DNA of 64,000 bases from Flavobacterium sp. (GTDB lineage Bacteria; Bacteroidota; Bacteroidia; Flavobacteriales; Flavobacteriaceae). Position 1 is the first letter of the stretch, and every line of letters starts with the position of its first letter. Of this stretch, positions 35,501 through 44,128 are shown piece by piece. The DNA lies in contig NZ_CP136574.1 in NCBI RefSeq assembly GCF_035195345.1, positions 1 to 64,000 on the forward strand, written 5' to 3'. The notes beneath the pieces were generated by a model. The model saw only the letters and a list, made by a program, of their open reading frames with translations, made no database searches and was not told the DNA's origin. Made by a program: the position numbers and the translations under genes.

Positions 35501-37534
35501 AGCTATTATGCGGCGGCAACAGGACTTACTCATTCTTTTGAATACAGTTATAATGGAGGTGCTTGGCAACCTACTTCTGCTACCTTAACCAATATTCCTG
35601 CGGGAAATTATCAATTTAAAATTAAGGTAAATGGATTTGTTGATGGTAATGCACAACCGCAATGTGAATATATAATTACCGTTAGTTTACAACCTATTCC
35701 TGATTTGGATATAGTTTTGTTGTCAGATTTAGATTGCCATGATTCGCCAGTGAGGTTTGGATTAACAGGGTCTGGATTATTTTCCATAACTTCTTTTTTA
35801 TGGGATTTTGATGATAATGGTGCACAAAACACCATGTCAGAGCCTACCCGTGTATTTACTAATACTGGGGATCATGATGTTAAAGTTACGGTTAAAAATG
35901 CTTCGGGTTGTCAACGCACTTTTGTTCTTGATAATCCAATTATTGTCCCTGAGCCTTGTTTTGGAGGTGATATTACTACTACTACTGCTACCGTTTGTAT
36001 GGGTAATGTAGTTACTATGCATTATGTACCTAGTAGTACCTTAAGTGAATGTACCGCTACTCAATATCAATGGATGAATGGCAATACTGTTGTTGCCACT
36101 ACAACAGTTCCTACTTGGAGCACTAGTGTAAACGGTGTTTATTGGGTGCGATTAAAAAGTGCACTGAATTGTACTTATGATACTCCATCTCGAGTAGTTC
36201 CACAATTTATTACTCCTCCTAGTATTAAGGTTATTGGCGCTACTACTTTATGTGTAGGAGACGATTTTTCATTGCAAGCGATTACTAGTGCTATTGAACT
36301 CACATGGACATTAGACGGTGTAATACAAACTGCTTGGAATAATCAATTGACTCCTGTATTCACTGGTTTAACTGTAGGAAATCATAACTTAGAGATTATT
36401 GCATCCGATCAAGTTTGTAGTCAATCTACAACTGTTGTATTATCAGTTGTACAACCACCACAGCATGTAACTATAACCCCTCAACTTATTAGTTGTACTC
36501 CTTATCTTATCAAACTTACGGCAACAGCTGTTGGAGGTTCTACTTTTAATTGGTCGAATGGAGCTACAGGATCTACTATAATTGTAACCGAAGGAGGTCC
36601 TTATAAAGTAACTGCTACAGCAGGTGGTTGTAGTGCGTCGACTCAACTAGATTTACCCAAAAATCCTGAGAATTATATTTGGATTTTCCCTACAGGCTGT
36701 TATACGGACTGTTCTACTGAGACTAATTATTTGATTGGGCCTAATTTACCTTTAAATGAATGGAGTTGGAATAAGGATGCGCAATCGGATACTCATGGTT
36801 CGGAATCATTTGCTGATCCTTATACCTTAATAAAGGATGGTGATTATACTCTAACTATTAATACAGGGAACTGTTCCTTGGAATCGGAACCTTTACATTA
36901 TTCTACTACAAAATGTGATCAATGTAAAATAGAGCGATTGGAAATTAAGGAAATTAAACAAAATGAAACACCTTATTGTTCTTATACGTATACCCTTGTG
37001 ATTTATAGTGGTTTTCCGTTCCCCTATCAAGTAACATTGAGTGATGAGACCCATCAGGTAGTACTAATTCCTTCTACGTTTACTTTACAGCCAGGGCAGA
37101 ACGTAATTCCGATTACTGTAATTCCCCAAAGTCCTTTTAACGGAGGCGTATTGACTTGGATTTTGCAAGGAACTTTACCTTATAAGGAAGGTTATGAATT
37201 GTGTATCACTAAATTTGCTGTTGATGTTGCAGGATGTGATTCTACTGGAAAAATGGCTAGTGTAGATAAGAATGAAGTTAATTCTAACCTAACTAGTTTT
37301 AGTCTTTATCCTAATCCTGCTGTCACAGCCGTAACCCTTTCTTACTCTCTAGAATTAGAAGGTGCAACGCTTGAAATTTATGATTTGACGGGTAGAAGTA
37401 TTACTAAAAAAGCCTTATCTTCGGCTGATAAGGAAGTCACTTTAGCGATTGACTCTTATCCTGCAGGTATGTATATGTTTGTTGTAAAACAAGGAGATGC
37501 TATCTTATGGCAACACAAGTTAATTATTAAATAG
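32576..37534 (+). CDS. Large Ig/PKD-repeat surface protein with T9SS sorting domain
   Basis: This 1652-residue protein starts with a long signal peptide (VRQKIFFVLILASFLLLGSA, then KGYSQ). It is built of repeated ~80-residue beta domains of the PKD/Ig type, with words such as ISYHWVFKN, FNWTVNG, QWEIVG, YVWSITNG, VVWSISV, FLWDFDDNG and ATQYQWMNG and many Cys residues that probably form disulfides. The C-terminus is a type A T9SS sorting domain: SLYPNPAVTAVTLSY, LEIYDLTGRS, SYPAGMYMFVVKQG. It is expected to be exported by the Por/T9SS machinery and displayed or released as an adhesin or SprB-like filament. Its promoter carries the 23-bp half-site array. A GC-rich hairpin terminator follows. 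Confidence 0.85.
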   Translation: MSKQLFRVRQKIFFVLILASFLLLGSAKGYSQTNSGIAISWDKEVGCQTYNYDDRKKVFIEDIGESDCIRMCEQSVVHYTLTNLPAGATTTWSVGGGTLSNATNTSCTVSWGVVGTGSVSFTIVSGSTILSKTLCIEKIVIPSALFEIAPLHQYTPDDNIYLCRDQVINFINLSSANNGTSLISYHWVFKNNTTGTFTTSSEFQPSVAFTEDGEYKAILTVTNACNCTSEYVLKFKVKGRGFEISCPTVICEGQSSIYSLPFDGMDICHEHFNWTVNGGRVISEGGGNIEVLWDAVDSNGFGYVTFYPMDCRLDCLEPSTIKVPVIQTQGTIQGPTDICYKGQGRYKLPQWPTTDIQWEIVGNVNNDLGEIILTDQRNEVIVTPYTMGTITLRATYINTLLHCGGEAEFEILISRPLEITGEQFVCQNNSSVYTTNDGIPVQWNLRTNTGVTIYSASNSTTFSYTFNQSGSYILTATGAGYCAGEQKIITVIAKPSVPNGIDGTPIVCPNSPYTYSVQNPNPQANYVWSITNGTFLGSNVGNQVNVTFTGALPPSIEVRSEVYVPVACHSAPVVLPVTIQEINAEIVGAQTTVCANSVSTFQLNNLGLSTLYTDYDNVVWSISVPSLGSVSVGQNTTQISVNWNHTTITTPVTLTATITKCTLTEIVSIPITILGIPEISISGDTTICSGQGASFSITSLGYTFNPTTQVIWNFGYGDVIGTLNQNFTFSNTGTTNLLMPVTAYIVNPNGCTGTTNIANFNILVLPSPVATASLSSTHGNVFCSKYDINATLTAATGSASTIQWYFNDVTHPIPVSNGGHSTTLTIGMSNNLGFGNYFFIATYSNNCTYTSNSQYIIQKCGPPDFCELSPAPEINNNSNNQCGVITLTGTANPSPVQENFTVIGPINYSSVPQGFSFAATPGIYHIFYNTFYMCEGELSELKTYKKITVPYVAKLSHASSCGDDNTFNVTLFDQTSYYAAATGLTHSFEYSYNGGAWQPTSATLTNIPAGNYQFKIKVNGFVDGNAQPQCEYIITVSLQPIPDLDIVLLSDLDCHDSPVRFGLTGSGLFSITSFLWDFDDNGAQNTMSEPTRVFTNTGDHDVKVTVKNASGCQRTFVLDNPIIVPEPCFGGDITTTTATVCMGNVVTMHYVPSSTLSECTATQYQWMNGNTVVATTTVPTWSTSVNGVYWVRLKSALNCTYDTPSRVVPQFITPPSIKVIGATTLCVGDDFSLQAITSAIELTWTLDGVIQTAWNNQLTPVFTGLTVGNHNLEIIASDQVCSQSTTVVLSVVQPPQHVTITPQLISCTPYLIKLTATAVGGSTFNWSNGATGSTIIVTEGGPYKVTATAGGCSASTQLDLPKNPENYIWIFPTGCYTDCSTETNYLIGPNLPLNEWSWNKDAQSDTHGSESFADPYTLIKDGDYTLTINTGNCSLESEPLHYSTTKCDQCKIERLEIKEIKQNETPYCSYTYTLVIYSGFPFPYQVTLSDETHQVVLIPSTFTLQPGQNVIPITVIPQSPFNGGVLTWILQGTLPYKEGYELCITKFAVDVAGCDSTGKMASVDKNEVNSNLTSFSLYPNPAVTAVTLSYSLELEGATLEIYDLTGRSITKKALSSADKEVTLAIDSYPAGMYMFVVKQGDAILWQHKLIIK

Positions 37535-37543
37535 AATAACCCT

Positions 37544-37574
37544 AAACAGGTACGCTATAAGCGTACCTGTTTTT
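37544..37574 (+). terminator. Hairpin terminator after the adhesin
   Basis: AAACAGGTACGC pairs with GCGTACCTGTTT around a 5-base loop and is followed by T residues. An almost identical copy follows the truncated adhesin fragment at 42676-42706, a sign of segmental duplication. Confidence 0.85.
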
Positions 37575-37587
37575 AAACTAACGAATT

Positions 37588-38994
37588 ATGCTTAAAAAAA
37601 TTACTTTATTCTTTTTATGGGTATCTGCTTCTACTTATGGTCAATGTTTTGATGGTTTTCAGATAGGAAGCTATCATGTTGTCTCTATTAAATCAAATGG
37701 AACTTTATGGGGTTGGGGTGAGAGCGATGCTGGAAACTTAGGAAATACCAATTCCATAAATTCTTTCTCTTTTCAAATAGGGTCGTCTACTGATTGGTTA
37801 AAAGTAAGTGCTGGGGCATACAATACTTTTATTATTAAAAATAATGGTACTTTATGGGCTATGGGAGATGGAAGGTACGGACTATTAGGTAATGGTTCTA
37901 CAACTACAATAAATCCTACATTGCAACAAATCGGTACCGCCACTAATTGGCAAAAAATTTCGGCGTCGAGTGATATGACTATTGGTTTAAAAACCGATGG
38001 GACTGTCTGGGGCTGGGGGCAAAATGATCAGTATGAAATGGGGAATAATACGTGTTGTGCCAATCAACTTACCCCCATTCAAATTGGTACAGCCAATCAT
38101 TGGGTGGATGTTGAAACTAGTTTGGGTGCCTCTGTTTTTGCTTTAAAAAATGATGGCACTATTTGGGGGTGGGGATTGAATCTTGCAGGTTTATTAGGTA
38201 ATAGTACTGTTATGGCACGAAGCATACCTACTCAATTGAATGCAGATACCGATTGGGCTAGTATTCATGTTGGCGCTGCCCATATTTTAGCCTTAAAAAC
38301 CAATGGCACCTTGTGGTCTTGGGGGGGGGGGGAATATGGCCAAACAGGCGATAATTTCCCTTCATCTTACTATAGAGACACACCAACTCAAGTGGGTACA
38401 AGTACTTGGTCTAAAGTATTTGCTGGATGGAAAGTATCCTTTGGAATTAAACCTGATGGTACCCTTTGGGCTTGGGGACTTAATGATGTTGGACAATTAG
38501 GAATAGGCAACACCACTAATCAATTTACCCCCGTTCAAGTAGGTACTGATACCGACTGGGTTGATGTGGTTTCTGGAGGGGCTGGTAATGACCAGTTTAC
38601 TATTGCTACCAAATCCGATGGTACGGTTTGGGCCTGGGGAGATAATCAAGGGGGGCAATATGGTAATGGTACTGTTGGCAATCCAGTTTATGTTCCTACC
38701 CTAATGACGGGGCTTTGTGCTACCTTAAGTGCTACTGAATTTGAACAAGAAAATGTTTTTACAATGTATCCTAATCCTGCTAAGGATGTGGTAAATTTAA
38801 CTTATAATTTAACTGTTACCAATGCTACAGTTTCCATTTATGATGTAACGGGTAGGTTGATTCAAAATGTGGCTTTGAATTCTGTTACAGGAAGTAGTGA
38901 GCTGAATGTGAGTTCTTATCCTGCTGGGGTGTATTTGGTTTTGGTTAAGCAAGGTGCTGTGGTGGTTTCTAGTAGTAAGTTGGTTGTTGAGTAG
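37588..38994 (+). CDS. RCC1-repeat T9SS-secreted protein, copy 1
   Basis: The 468-residue protein begins MLKKITLFFLWVSASTYGQC, a signal peptide. The body is a series of RCC1-type blades with the words GTLWGWG, GTLWAMG, GTVWGWG, GTIWGWG, GTLWSWG, GTLWAWG and GTVWAWG, forming a seven-bladed propeller. The last ~75 residues are a T9SS type A sorting domain (MYPNPAKDVVNLTYNL, SIYDVTGRLIQNV, SYPAGVYLVLVKQG). It should be secreted through T9SS to the surface. A run of 12 G residues inside the coding sequence (38321-38332) encodes WGGG and could slip. It has a near-duplicate at 42720-44126. Thirteen bases separate it from the terminator upstream. Confidence 0.85.
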   Translation: MLKKITLFFLWVSASTYGQCFDGFQIGSYHVVSIKSNGTLWGWGESDAGNLGNTNSINSFSFQIGSSTDWLKVSAGAYNTFIIKNNGTLWAMGDGRYGLLGNGSTTTINPTLQQIGTATNWQKISASSDMTIGLKTDGTVWGWGQNDQYEMGNNTCCANQLTPIQIGTANHWVDVETSLGASVFALKNDGTIWGWGLNLAGLLGNSTVMARSIPTQLNADTDWASIHVGAAHILALKTNGTLWSWGGGEYGQTGDNFPSSYYRDTPTQVGTSTWSKVFAGWKVSFGIKPDGTLWAWGLNDVGQLGIGNTTNQFTPVQVGTDTDWVDVVSGGAGNDQFTIATKSDGTVWAWGDNQGGQYGNGTVGNPVYVPTLMTGLCATLSATEFEQENVFTMYPNPAKDVVNLTYNLTVTNATVSIYDVTGRLIQNVALNSVTGSSELNVSSYPAGVYLVLVKQGAVVVSSSKLVVE

Positions 38995-39022
38995 TGGGTT
39001 ACGAGTTTTAGGTTTCAAGTTT

Positions 39023-39095
39023 CAGGTTGTTGACTAAACTGCGTTTAGTGGGGTGCCTAAGGTTAGGAGATTCCTAGCAGGCTCGGAATGATAAA
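39023..39095. repeat. 73-bp repeat with CCTAGCAGGCTCGGAATGA
   Basis: ACTAAACTGCGTTTAGTGG then GTGCCTAAGGTTAGGAGATT and CCTAGCAGGCTCGGAATGA recur at 42032-42102 with few changes. The 366-base gap between the RCC1 and delta-60 genes contains this and AT-rich DNA but no evident gene. Confidence 0.7.
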
Positions 39096-39360
39096 TAAAT
39101 GATAAAGGAATCATTTATATGAAGGTGTATATTTTTAAATAGCAATCCCCATTATTTTATTAGCAAATAAGCAGGTTGAATATTCTTGACGTTTTGTGAT
39201 GGTATAATAATAGAATGAAAAACAATACATATATAATTTTTCTTTATTTGATAATATAATAATCCTCATATCGACTCTATTAAGAGATTTGAATTTAAAT
39301 TTTAATAAATTATTTTTTAAGTTATTTATAAAAAAGAACATAATAATTAACCTTATTTTT

Positions 39361-41910
39361 ATGAAGTCAAAATTATTTTATTTTTTAGTTGTATTAACAA
39401 CAAATATTTATTCTCAAAATCCTGCAGATATTGATTTGATCATCGGTTCTGGTTATAAAGGATTTAGTTATGTTTCTGTTATGAAACAACAACCTGATGG
39501 TAAGATAGTTGTTGGAGGCTATATGGCGATTGGAACACAAGGACTCACAGGGGAAGCTTCAGTTGTTCGATTTAATACTGATGGTAGCATTGATACTAGT
39601 TTTGAAAGTCCTCTTCTAACGTATAGTGGAGTTCTAAATGATCTTGTTTTGCAACCTGATGGTAAAATTCTGGTTGGTGGAGATTTCAGCTTAATGAATG
39701 GAGTTAATTCAAGGCAAATTATCCGATTAAATACCGATGGGAGTAAAGATAATAGTTTTGTACCTACTATAGGAGGTAGAGTAGAATCAATAGCTCTACA
39801 GCCTGATGGTAAAATTTTAATTGCTGGAAGTTCATCTACTTTCATTAATGGTCATCTTCAGCGATATGTATTTCGTTTAAATGCTGATGGTACTACAGAT
39901 CCTACTTTTGATTTAGGTAGTATTGGTTTTTCGTTTTCAGCTACTGCTGTTTATAAAGTAGTGGTTCAATCAGATGGTAAAGTTATAGTGGGTGGTTATT
40001 TTAATTTTTTTAATAGTCAACCACAAGGAAAGTTAATTCGTTTTAATAGTGATGGCACTAAAGACACTTCTTTTGATATTGGAACAGGTGCTTTAAATTC
40101 TAACGCTGTTCGTGATATTGAATTACAACCTGATGGAAAAATATTAGTTAGTGGTGGCTTTACAAGTTGGAATGGTCAACCTGCGGGTTCAATAATTCGA
40201 TTAAATTATGATGGTAGCTTAGATTCTAGTTTTTTTCTAGCTATTCCAAATGCCTATGCTCCTGATATTGCTTTACAGCAAGATGGTAAAATAGTTGCAA
40301 TAGGAACTTACACCGTTAATGGGGTTCTTAATAGGGCTGTTCAACTAAATTCAGATGGTAGTTTAACTAACACTTTACAAAATCTACGTGTAGGAAATGC
40401 AGCAAATTGTGTAGCTGTTCAATCAGATGATAAAATTTTGATAGGAGGTTTTTTAAATAGTATCAATGGGGTGGCTAAAAATAGCCTTGCACGTCTTAAC
40501 ACAGATGGTTCACTTGATATGAGCTTTAATTTGAATACGGGTTTGAATGACAAAGTAGAAGCAGTAGCAGTCCAAGTGGATGGAAAAACAATATTAGGAG
40601 GTGCCTTTACAACTTTTGAAGGTATTTCGCAAAACAGAATTATACGAATTCTTGATGATGGGAGTAAAGATTTATCATTTGCAATAGGTTCTGGATTTAA
40701 CAATACAATTTACACTATTGTAATTCAACCCGATGGAAAAATTCTTGTGGGGGGGAATTTTACACAATTTAATGGAGTAAATACTAATTCTATTTTACGT
40801 TTAAACAACGATGGTACATTAGATTCATCATTTGCTGTGAGTTCGGGCTTTAATGATTATGTTAAAATCATTCTTTTGCAGCCCGATGGAAAAATTTTGA
40901 TAGGTGGAAATTTCACAACGTTTAATGGTCAACCTCAAAACTATTGTGTACGTTTAAATAATGATGGTACACTAGATAATTCTTTTTCTGTAGCTACTGC
41001 TTTTAACGGTAGAATTTCATGCTTTGGGCTGCAACCCGATGGAAAAATCATTATGGGAGGGAATTTTACAACTTTTAATGGACAAACTCAAAATCATTTG
41101 ATTCGTTTAAATTCTGATGGCACAAAAGACCCTTCTTTTGAAATAGGTACAGGTATTCCACCTTCGAATCATCAACACCATGTTAGAGAGATTAAAATTT
41201 TACCAAATGGTAACATTTATGTACTTGCATCTGCAGTTTGGTATAACGAAAATTCGATTAAACAACCCTTTCGATTGTTTCCTAATGGTACTTTGGATTC
41301 TAGTTTTGTGAGTAGTGTTACAATTAATGGCACAACTACAATTGATGCACTAGCTGTTCAACAAGATGGAAAGATTATTTTAGGGGGTGATTTTTATGCT
41401 TTAAATGGTATAAACCCTAATCAAAGAAGACTAGTCCGTCTTAATACTGATGGTAGTTATGATAGTGGTTTTGATGTGGGTGATGGAAATCCCGAACATT
41501 ATGGAGGTTTAGATCCTGGAATTTGTTCAGAAATTGTAGTTATGGATGATGGTAAAATTTGGTTGGCAGGAAGTTTTTTTACCTACAGAAGTATTTGTTC
41601 TTTTTCTGCTATTCGTTTAGTAGGAGATACGGTTGTTCTATCTACACCCGGTTTTGATGCTAATGAAAATGAAATTATATTGTATCCCAATCCTACTAAA
41701 GATATTGTAACCTTGCAATACGATTTAACTGGTACTAATGCAACTGTAGCCATTTTTGATGTAATTGGTAGGTTAATTCAAAATGTGGCTTTGAATTCTG
41801 TTACAGGAAGTAGTGAGCTGAATGTGAGTTCTTATCCTGCTGGGGTGTATCTGGTTTTGGTTAAGCAAGGAGCTGCGGTGGTTTTTAGTAGTAAGTTGGT
41901 TGTTGAGTAA
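39361..41910 (+). CDS. Delta-60 repeat protein with T9SS sorting domain
   Basis: The better start is ATG 39361 (MKSKLFYFLVVLTTNIYSQN), which gives a signal peptide; the open frame 72 bases upstream is AT-rich leader. The 849-residue protein has about 13 delta-60 repeats of ~55 residues with the pattern QPDGKILVGGxFTxFNG...RLNxDGTxDxSF, predicted to make a beta-propeller. The C-terminal sorting domain (LYPNPTKDIVTLQYDL, AIFDVIGRLIQNV, SYPAGVYLVLVKQG) is nearly identical in DNA to those of the two RCC1 genes although the rest is unrelated. It is expected to be an exported surface protein. Role unknown, perhaps in adhesion or gliding. Confidence 0.85.
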   Translation: MKSKLFYFLVVLTTNIYSQNPADIDLIIGSGYKGFSYVSVMKQQPDGKIVVGGYMAIGTQGLTGEASVVRFNTDGSIDTSFESPLLTYSGVLNDLVLQPDGKILVGGDFSLMNGVNSRQIIRLNTDGSKDNSFVPTIGGRVESIALQPDGKILIAGSSSTFINGHLQRYVFRLNADGTTDPTFDLGSIGFSFSATAVYKVVVQSDGKVIVGGYFNFFNSQPQGKLIRFNSDGTKDTSFDIGTGALNSNAVRDIELQPDGKILVSGGFTSWNGQPAGSIIRLNYDGSLDSSFFLAIPNAYAPDIALQQDGKIVAIGTYTVNGVLNRAVQLNSDGSLTNTLQNLRVGNAANCVAVQSDDKILIGGFLNSINGVAKNSLARLNTDGSLDMSFNLNTGLNDKVEAVAVQVDGKTILGGAFTTFEGISQNRIIRILDDGSKDLSFAIGSGFNNTIYTIVIQPDGKILVGGNFTQFNGVNTNSILRLNNDGTLDSSFAVSSGFNDYVKIILLQPDGKILIGGNFTTFNGQPQNYCVRLNNDGTLDNSFSVATAFNGRISCFGLQPDGKIIMGGNFTTFNGQTQNHLIRLNSDGTKDPSFEIGTGIPPSNHQHHVREIKILPNGNIYVLASAVWYNENSIKQPFRLFPNGTLDSSFVSSVTINGTTTIDALAVQQDGKIILGGDFYALNGINPNQRRLVRLNTDGSYDSGFDVGDGNPEHYGGLDPGICSEIVVMDDGKIWLAGSFFTYRSICSFSAIRLVGDTVVLSTPGFDANENEIILYPNPTKDIVTLQYDLTGTNATVAIFDVIGRLIQNVALNSVTGSSELNVSSYPAGVYLVLVKQGAAVVFSSKLVVE

Positions 41911-42031
41911 CGGGTTTCGGGTTGTGGATATTTTTTTTACACCGAGCTGCACTGAGTTTCTTTTAAGTGGATTGCGTTGAGAGCGTTTCACAGAGCGTTT
42001 CACTTTATTGCTTTAGGTTACGAGTTACGGG

Positions 42032-42102
42032 TTGTGGACTAAACGGTGTTTAGTGGTGTGCCTAAGGTTAGGAGATTCCTAGCAGGCTCGGAATGACAAG
42101 AG
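42032..42102. repeat. Second copy of the 73-bp GCTCGGAATGA repeat
   Basis: Matches 39023-39095. Just before it, at about 41938-42020, is one stray unit of the ~110-bp tandem repeat found at 44.1-45.1 kb. Confidence 0.65.
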
Positions 42103-42111
42103 AGTAAATAC

Positions 42112-42666
42112 TTGGAAAACAGCAAAATAATGATTTATAGTGGTATGACTGTTCCTTATCAAGTGACATTGAGTGAAGAGACGAATCAAGTAGTATTACT
42201 GCCTTCATCGTTTACTTTACAGCCAGGACAAAACGTAATTCAAGTAACCGTTATTCCCCAAAGTCCTTTTAACGGAGGCGTATTGACTTGGATTTTGCAA
42301 GGAACAGTTCCTTACAAAGAAGTATATGAATTGTGTATCACTAAATTTGATGTTGATGTTGCAGGATGTGATTCTACTGGAAAAATGGCAAGTGTAGATA
42401 AGAATGAAGTTAATTCTAACCCAACTAGTTTTAGTCTTTATCCTAATCCTGCCGTTACAGCCGTAACTCTTTCTTATCCTATAGAATTAGAAGGTGCCAT
42501 ATTGGAAATTTATGATTTGACAGGTAGAAGTATTGCTAAAAAAGCCTTATCTTCGGCTGATAAGGAAGTCATTTTAGCGATTGACTCTTATCCTGCTGGT
42601 CTGTATATGTTAGTTGTAAAACAAGCGGCTACTATCTTATGGCAAAATAAATTAATTATTAAATAA
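42112..42666 (+). pseudogene. 5'-truncated copy of the adhesin C-terminus
   Basis: The 184 codons match the last ~180 residues of the 1652-residue adhesin, from MIYSGMTVPYQVTLSEETNQ onward to the sorting-domain end LWQNKLIIK, with only scattered substitutions. There is no signal peptide, so a product could not be exported. The junction with upstream DNA is abrupt at about 42120. Together with the terminator and RCC1 copy 2 that follow, it marks the end of a duplicated block (about 36.98-38.99 kb copied to 42.12-44.13 kb). Confidence 0.85.
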
Positions 42667-42675
42667 AATAACCCT

Positions 42676-42706
42676 AAACAGGTACGCTTATAGCGTACCT
42701 GTTTTT
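42676..42706 (+). terminator. Hairpin terminator, second copy
   Basis: AAACAGGTACGCT pairs with AGCGTACCTGTTT and is followed by T residues. It corresponds base for base to the hairpin at 37544-37574 except in the loop. Confidence 0.85.
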
Positions 42707-42719
42707 AAACTAAGAAATT

Positions 42720-44126
42720 ATGCTTAAAAAAATTACTTTATTCTTTTTATGGGTATCTGCTTCTATTTATGGTCAATGCTATAGTGGTTTTAATATTGGC
42801 GAATATCATGTTGTCTCTATTAAATCGGATGGCACATTATGGGGATGGGGTTCAAGTGATGCTGGAAGCTTAGGGAATACAAATTCCATAAATCCTTCCT
42901 CTTTTCAAATAGGAACGTCTACTGATTGGTTAAAAGTAAGTGCTGGAGCATACAATACTTTTATTATTAAAAATAATGGTACTTTGTGGGCTATGGGAGA
43001 TGGAAGGTACGGACTATTAGGTAATGGTTCTACAACTACAATAAATCCTACTTTGCAACAAATCGGTAGCGCTACTAATTGGCAGAAGATATCCTCTTCA
43101 ACTCAAATGACCATTGGATTGAAAACCGATGGCACTATTTGGGGCTGGGGGCAAAATGATCAGTATGAAATGGGGAATAATACGTGTTGTGCCAATCAAC
43201 TTATACCCATTCAAATTGGCACAGCCAATCATTGGGTAGATATTGAAGGAACTAGTTGGGGTGCCACAGTTTTTGCTTTAAAAAATGATGGCACTATTTG
43301 GGGTTGGGGATTGAATACTGCAGGTTTATTAGCTGATAATACCGTTATGGCACGAAGTGTTCCCACTCAATTGAATGCAGATACTGATTGGGCGAGTATT
43401 CATGTTGGAGCCGCCCATATTTTAGCTTTAAAAACCGATGGCACCTTGTGGTCTTGGGGGGGGGAATATGGACAAACAGGAGATGGTTTGTCTCCTTCAT
43501 TATATCGTTCGTATCCAAGACAAGTCGGTACAAGTACATGGTCAAAAGTATTTGCAGGTTGGAAAGTCTCGTTCGGAATTAAACCCGATGGTACTCTTTG
43601 GGCTTGGGGGCTTAATGATGTTGGACAACTTGGAATAGGCAACACCACTAATCAATTTACACCCGTTCAAGTGGGTGCTGATACTGGCTGGGTTGATGTG
43701 GTTTCTGGAGGGGCTGGTAATGACCAGTTTACCATTGCCACAAAATCCGATGGTACGGTTTGGGTATGGGGAGATAATCAAGGTGGGCAATATGGTAATG
43801 GTACCGTTGGAAATCCGGTTTATGTTCCTACCCTAATGACGGGGCTTTGTGCTACCTTAAGTGTCTCTGAATTTCAACAGGAAAATGTTTTTACGATGTT
43901 TCCTAATCCTGCTAAGGATGTGGTGACCTTACAATATGATTTAGCTTTAGCTAATGCTACTGTTGCCATTTATGATGTAACGGGTAGGTTAATTCAAAAT
44001 GTAGCTTTAAATTCTTTTTCAGGAACTAATGAGCTGAATGTGAGTTCTTATCCTGCAGGGGTGTATTTGGTTTTGGTTAAGCAAGGAGCAGCTGTGGTTT
44101 TTAGTAGTAAGTTGGTTGTTGAGTAG
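42720..44126 (+). CDS. RCC1-repeat T9SS-secreted protein, copy 2
   Basis: This is a 468-residue paralogue of the protein at 37588-38994, highly similar along its length: signal peptide MLKKITLFFLWVSASIYGQC, seven RCC1 blades with GTLWGWG-type words, and a T9SS sorting domain (MFPNPAKDVVTLQYDL, AIYDVTGRLIQNV, SYPAGVYLVLVKQG). The G run has nine G residues (43455-43463) instead of 12, giving one glycine less, and small insertions elsewhere restore equal length. Differences cluster at exposed loops (CYSGFNIGEY against CFDGFQIGSY). It was produced by tandem duplication, and could serve as an antigenic or ligand variant. Confidence 0.85.
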   Translation: MLKKITLFFLWVSASIYGQCYSGFNIGEYHVVSIKSDGTLWGWGSSDAGSLGNTNSINPSSFQIGTSTDWLKVSAGAYNTFIIKNNGTLWAMGDGRYGLLGNGSTTTINPTLQQIGSATNWQKISSSTQMTIGLKTDGTIWGWGQNDQYEMGNNTCCANQLIPIQIGTANHWVDIEGTSWGATVFALKNDGTIWGWGLNTAGLLADNTVMARSVPTQLNADTDWASIHVGAAHILALKTDGTLWSWGGEYGQTGDGLSPSLYRSYPRQVGTSTWSKVFAGWKVSFGIKPDGTLWAWGLNDVGQLGIGNTTNQFTPVQVGADTGWVDVVSGGAGNDQFTIATKSDGTVWVWGDNQGGQYGNGTVGNPVYVPTLMTGLCATLSVSEFQQENVFTMFPNPAKDVVTLQYDLALANATVAIYDVTGRLIQNVALNSFSGTNELNVSSYPAGVYLVLVKQGAAVVFSSKLVVE

Positions 44127-44128
44127 AA

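Noticed and set aside
42112..42666. 184-codon frame as a real small T9SS protein
   Set aside because: It lacks a signal peptide and equals the C-terminus of the large adhesin, so it is a duplicated fragment.
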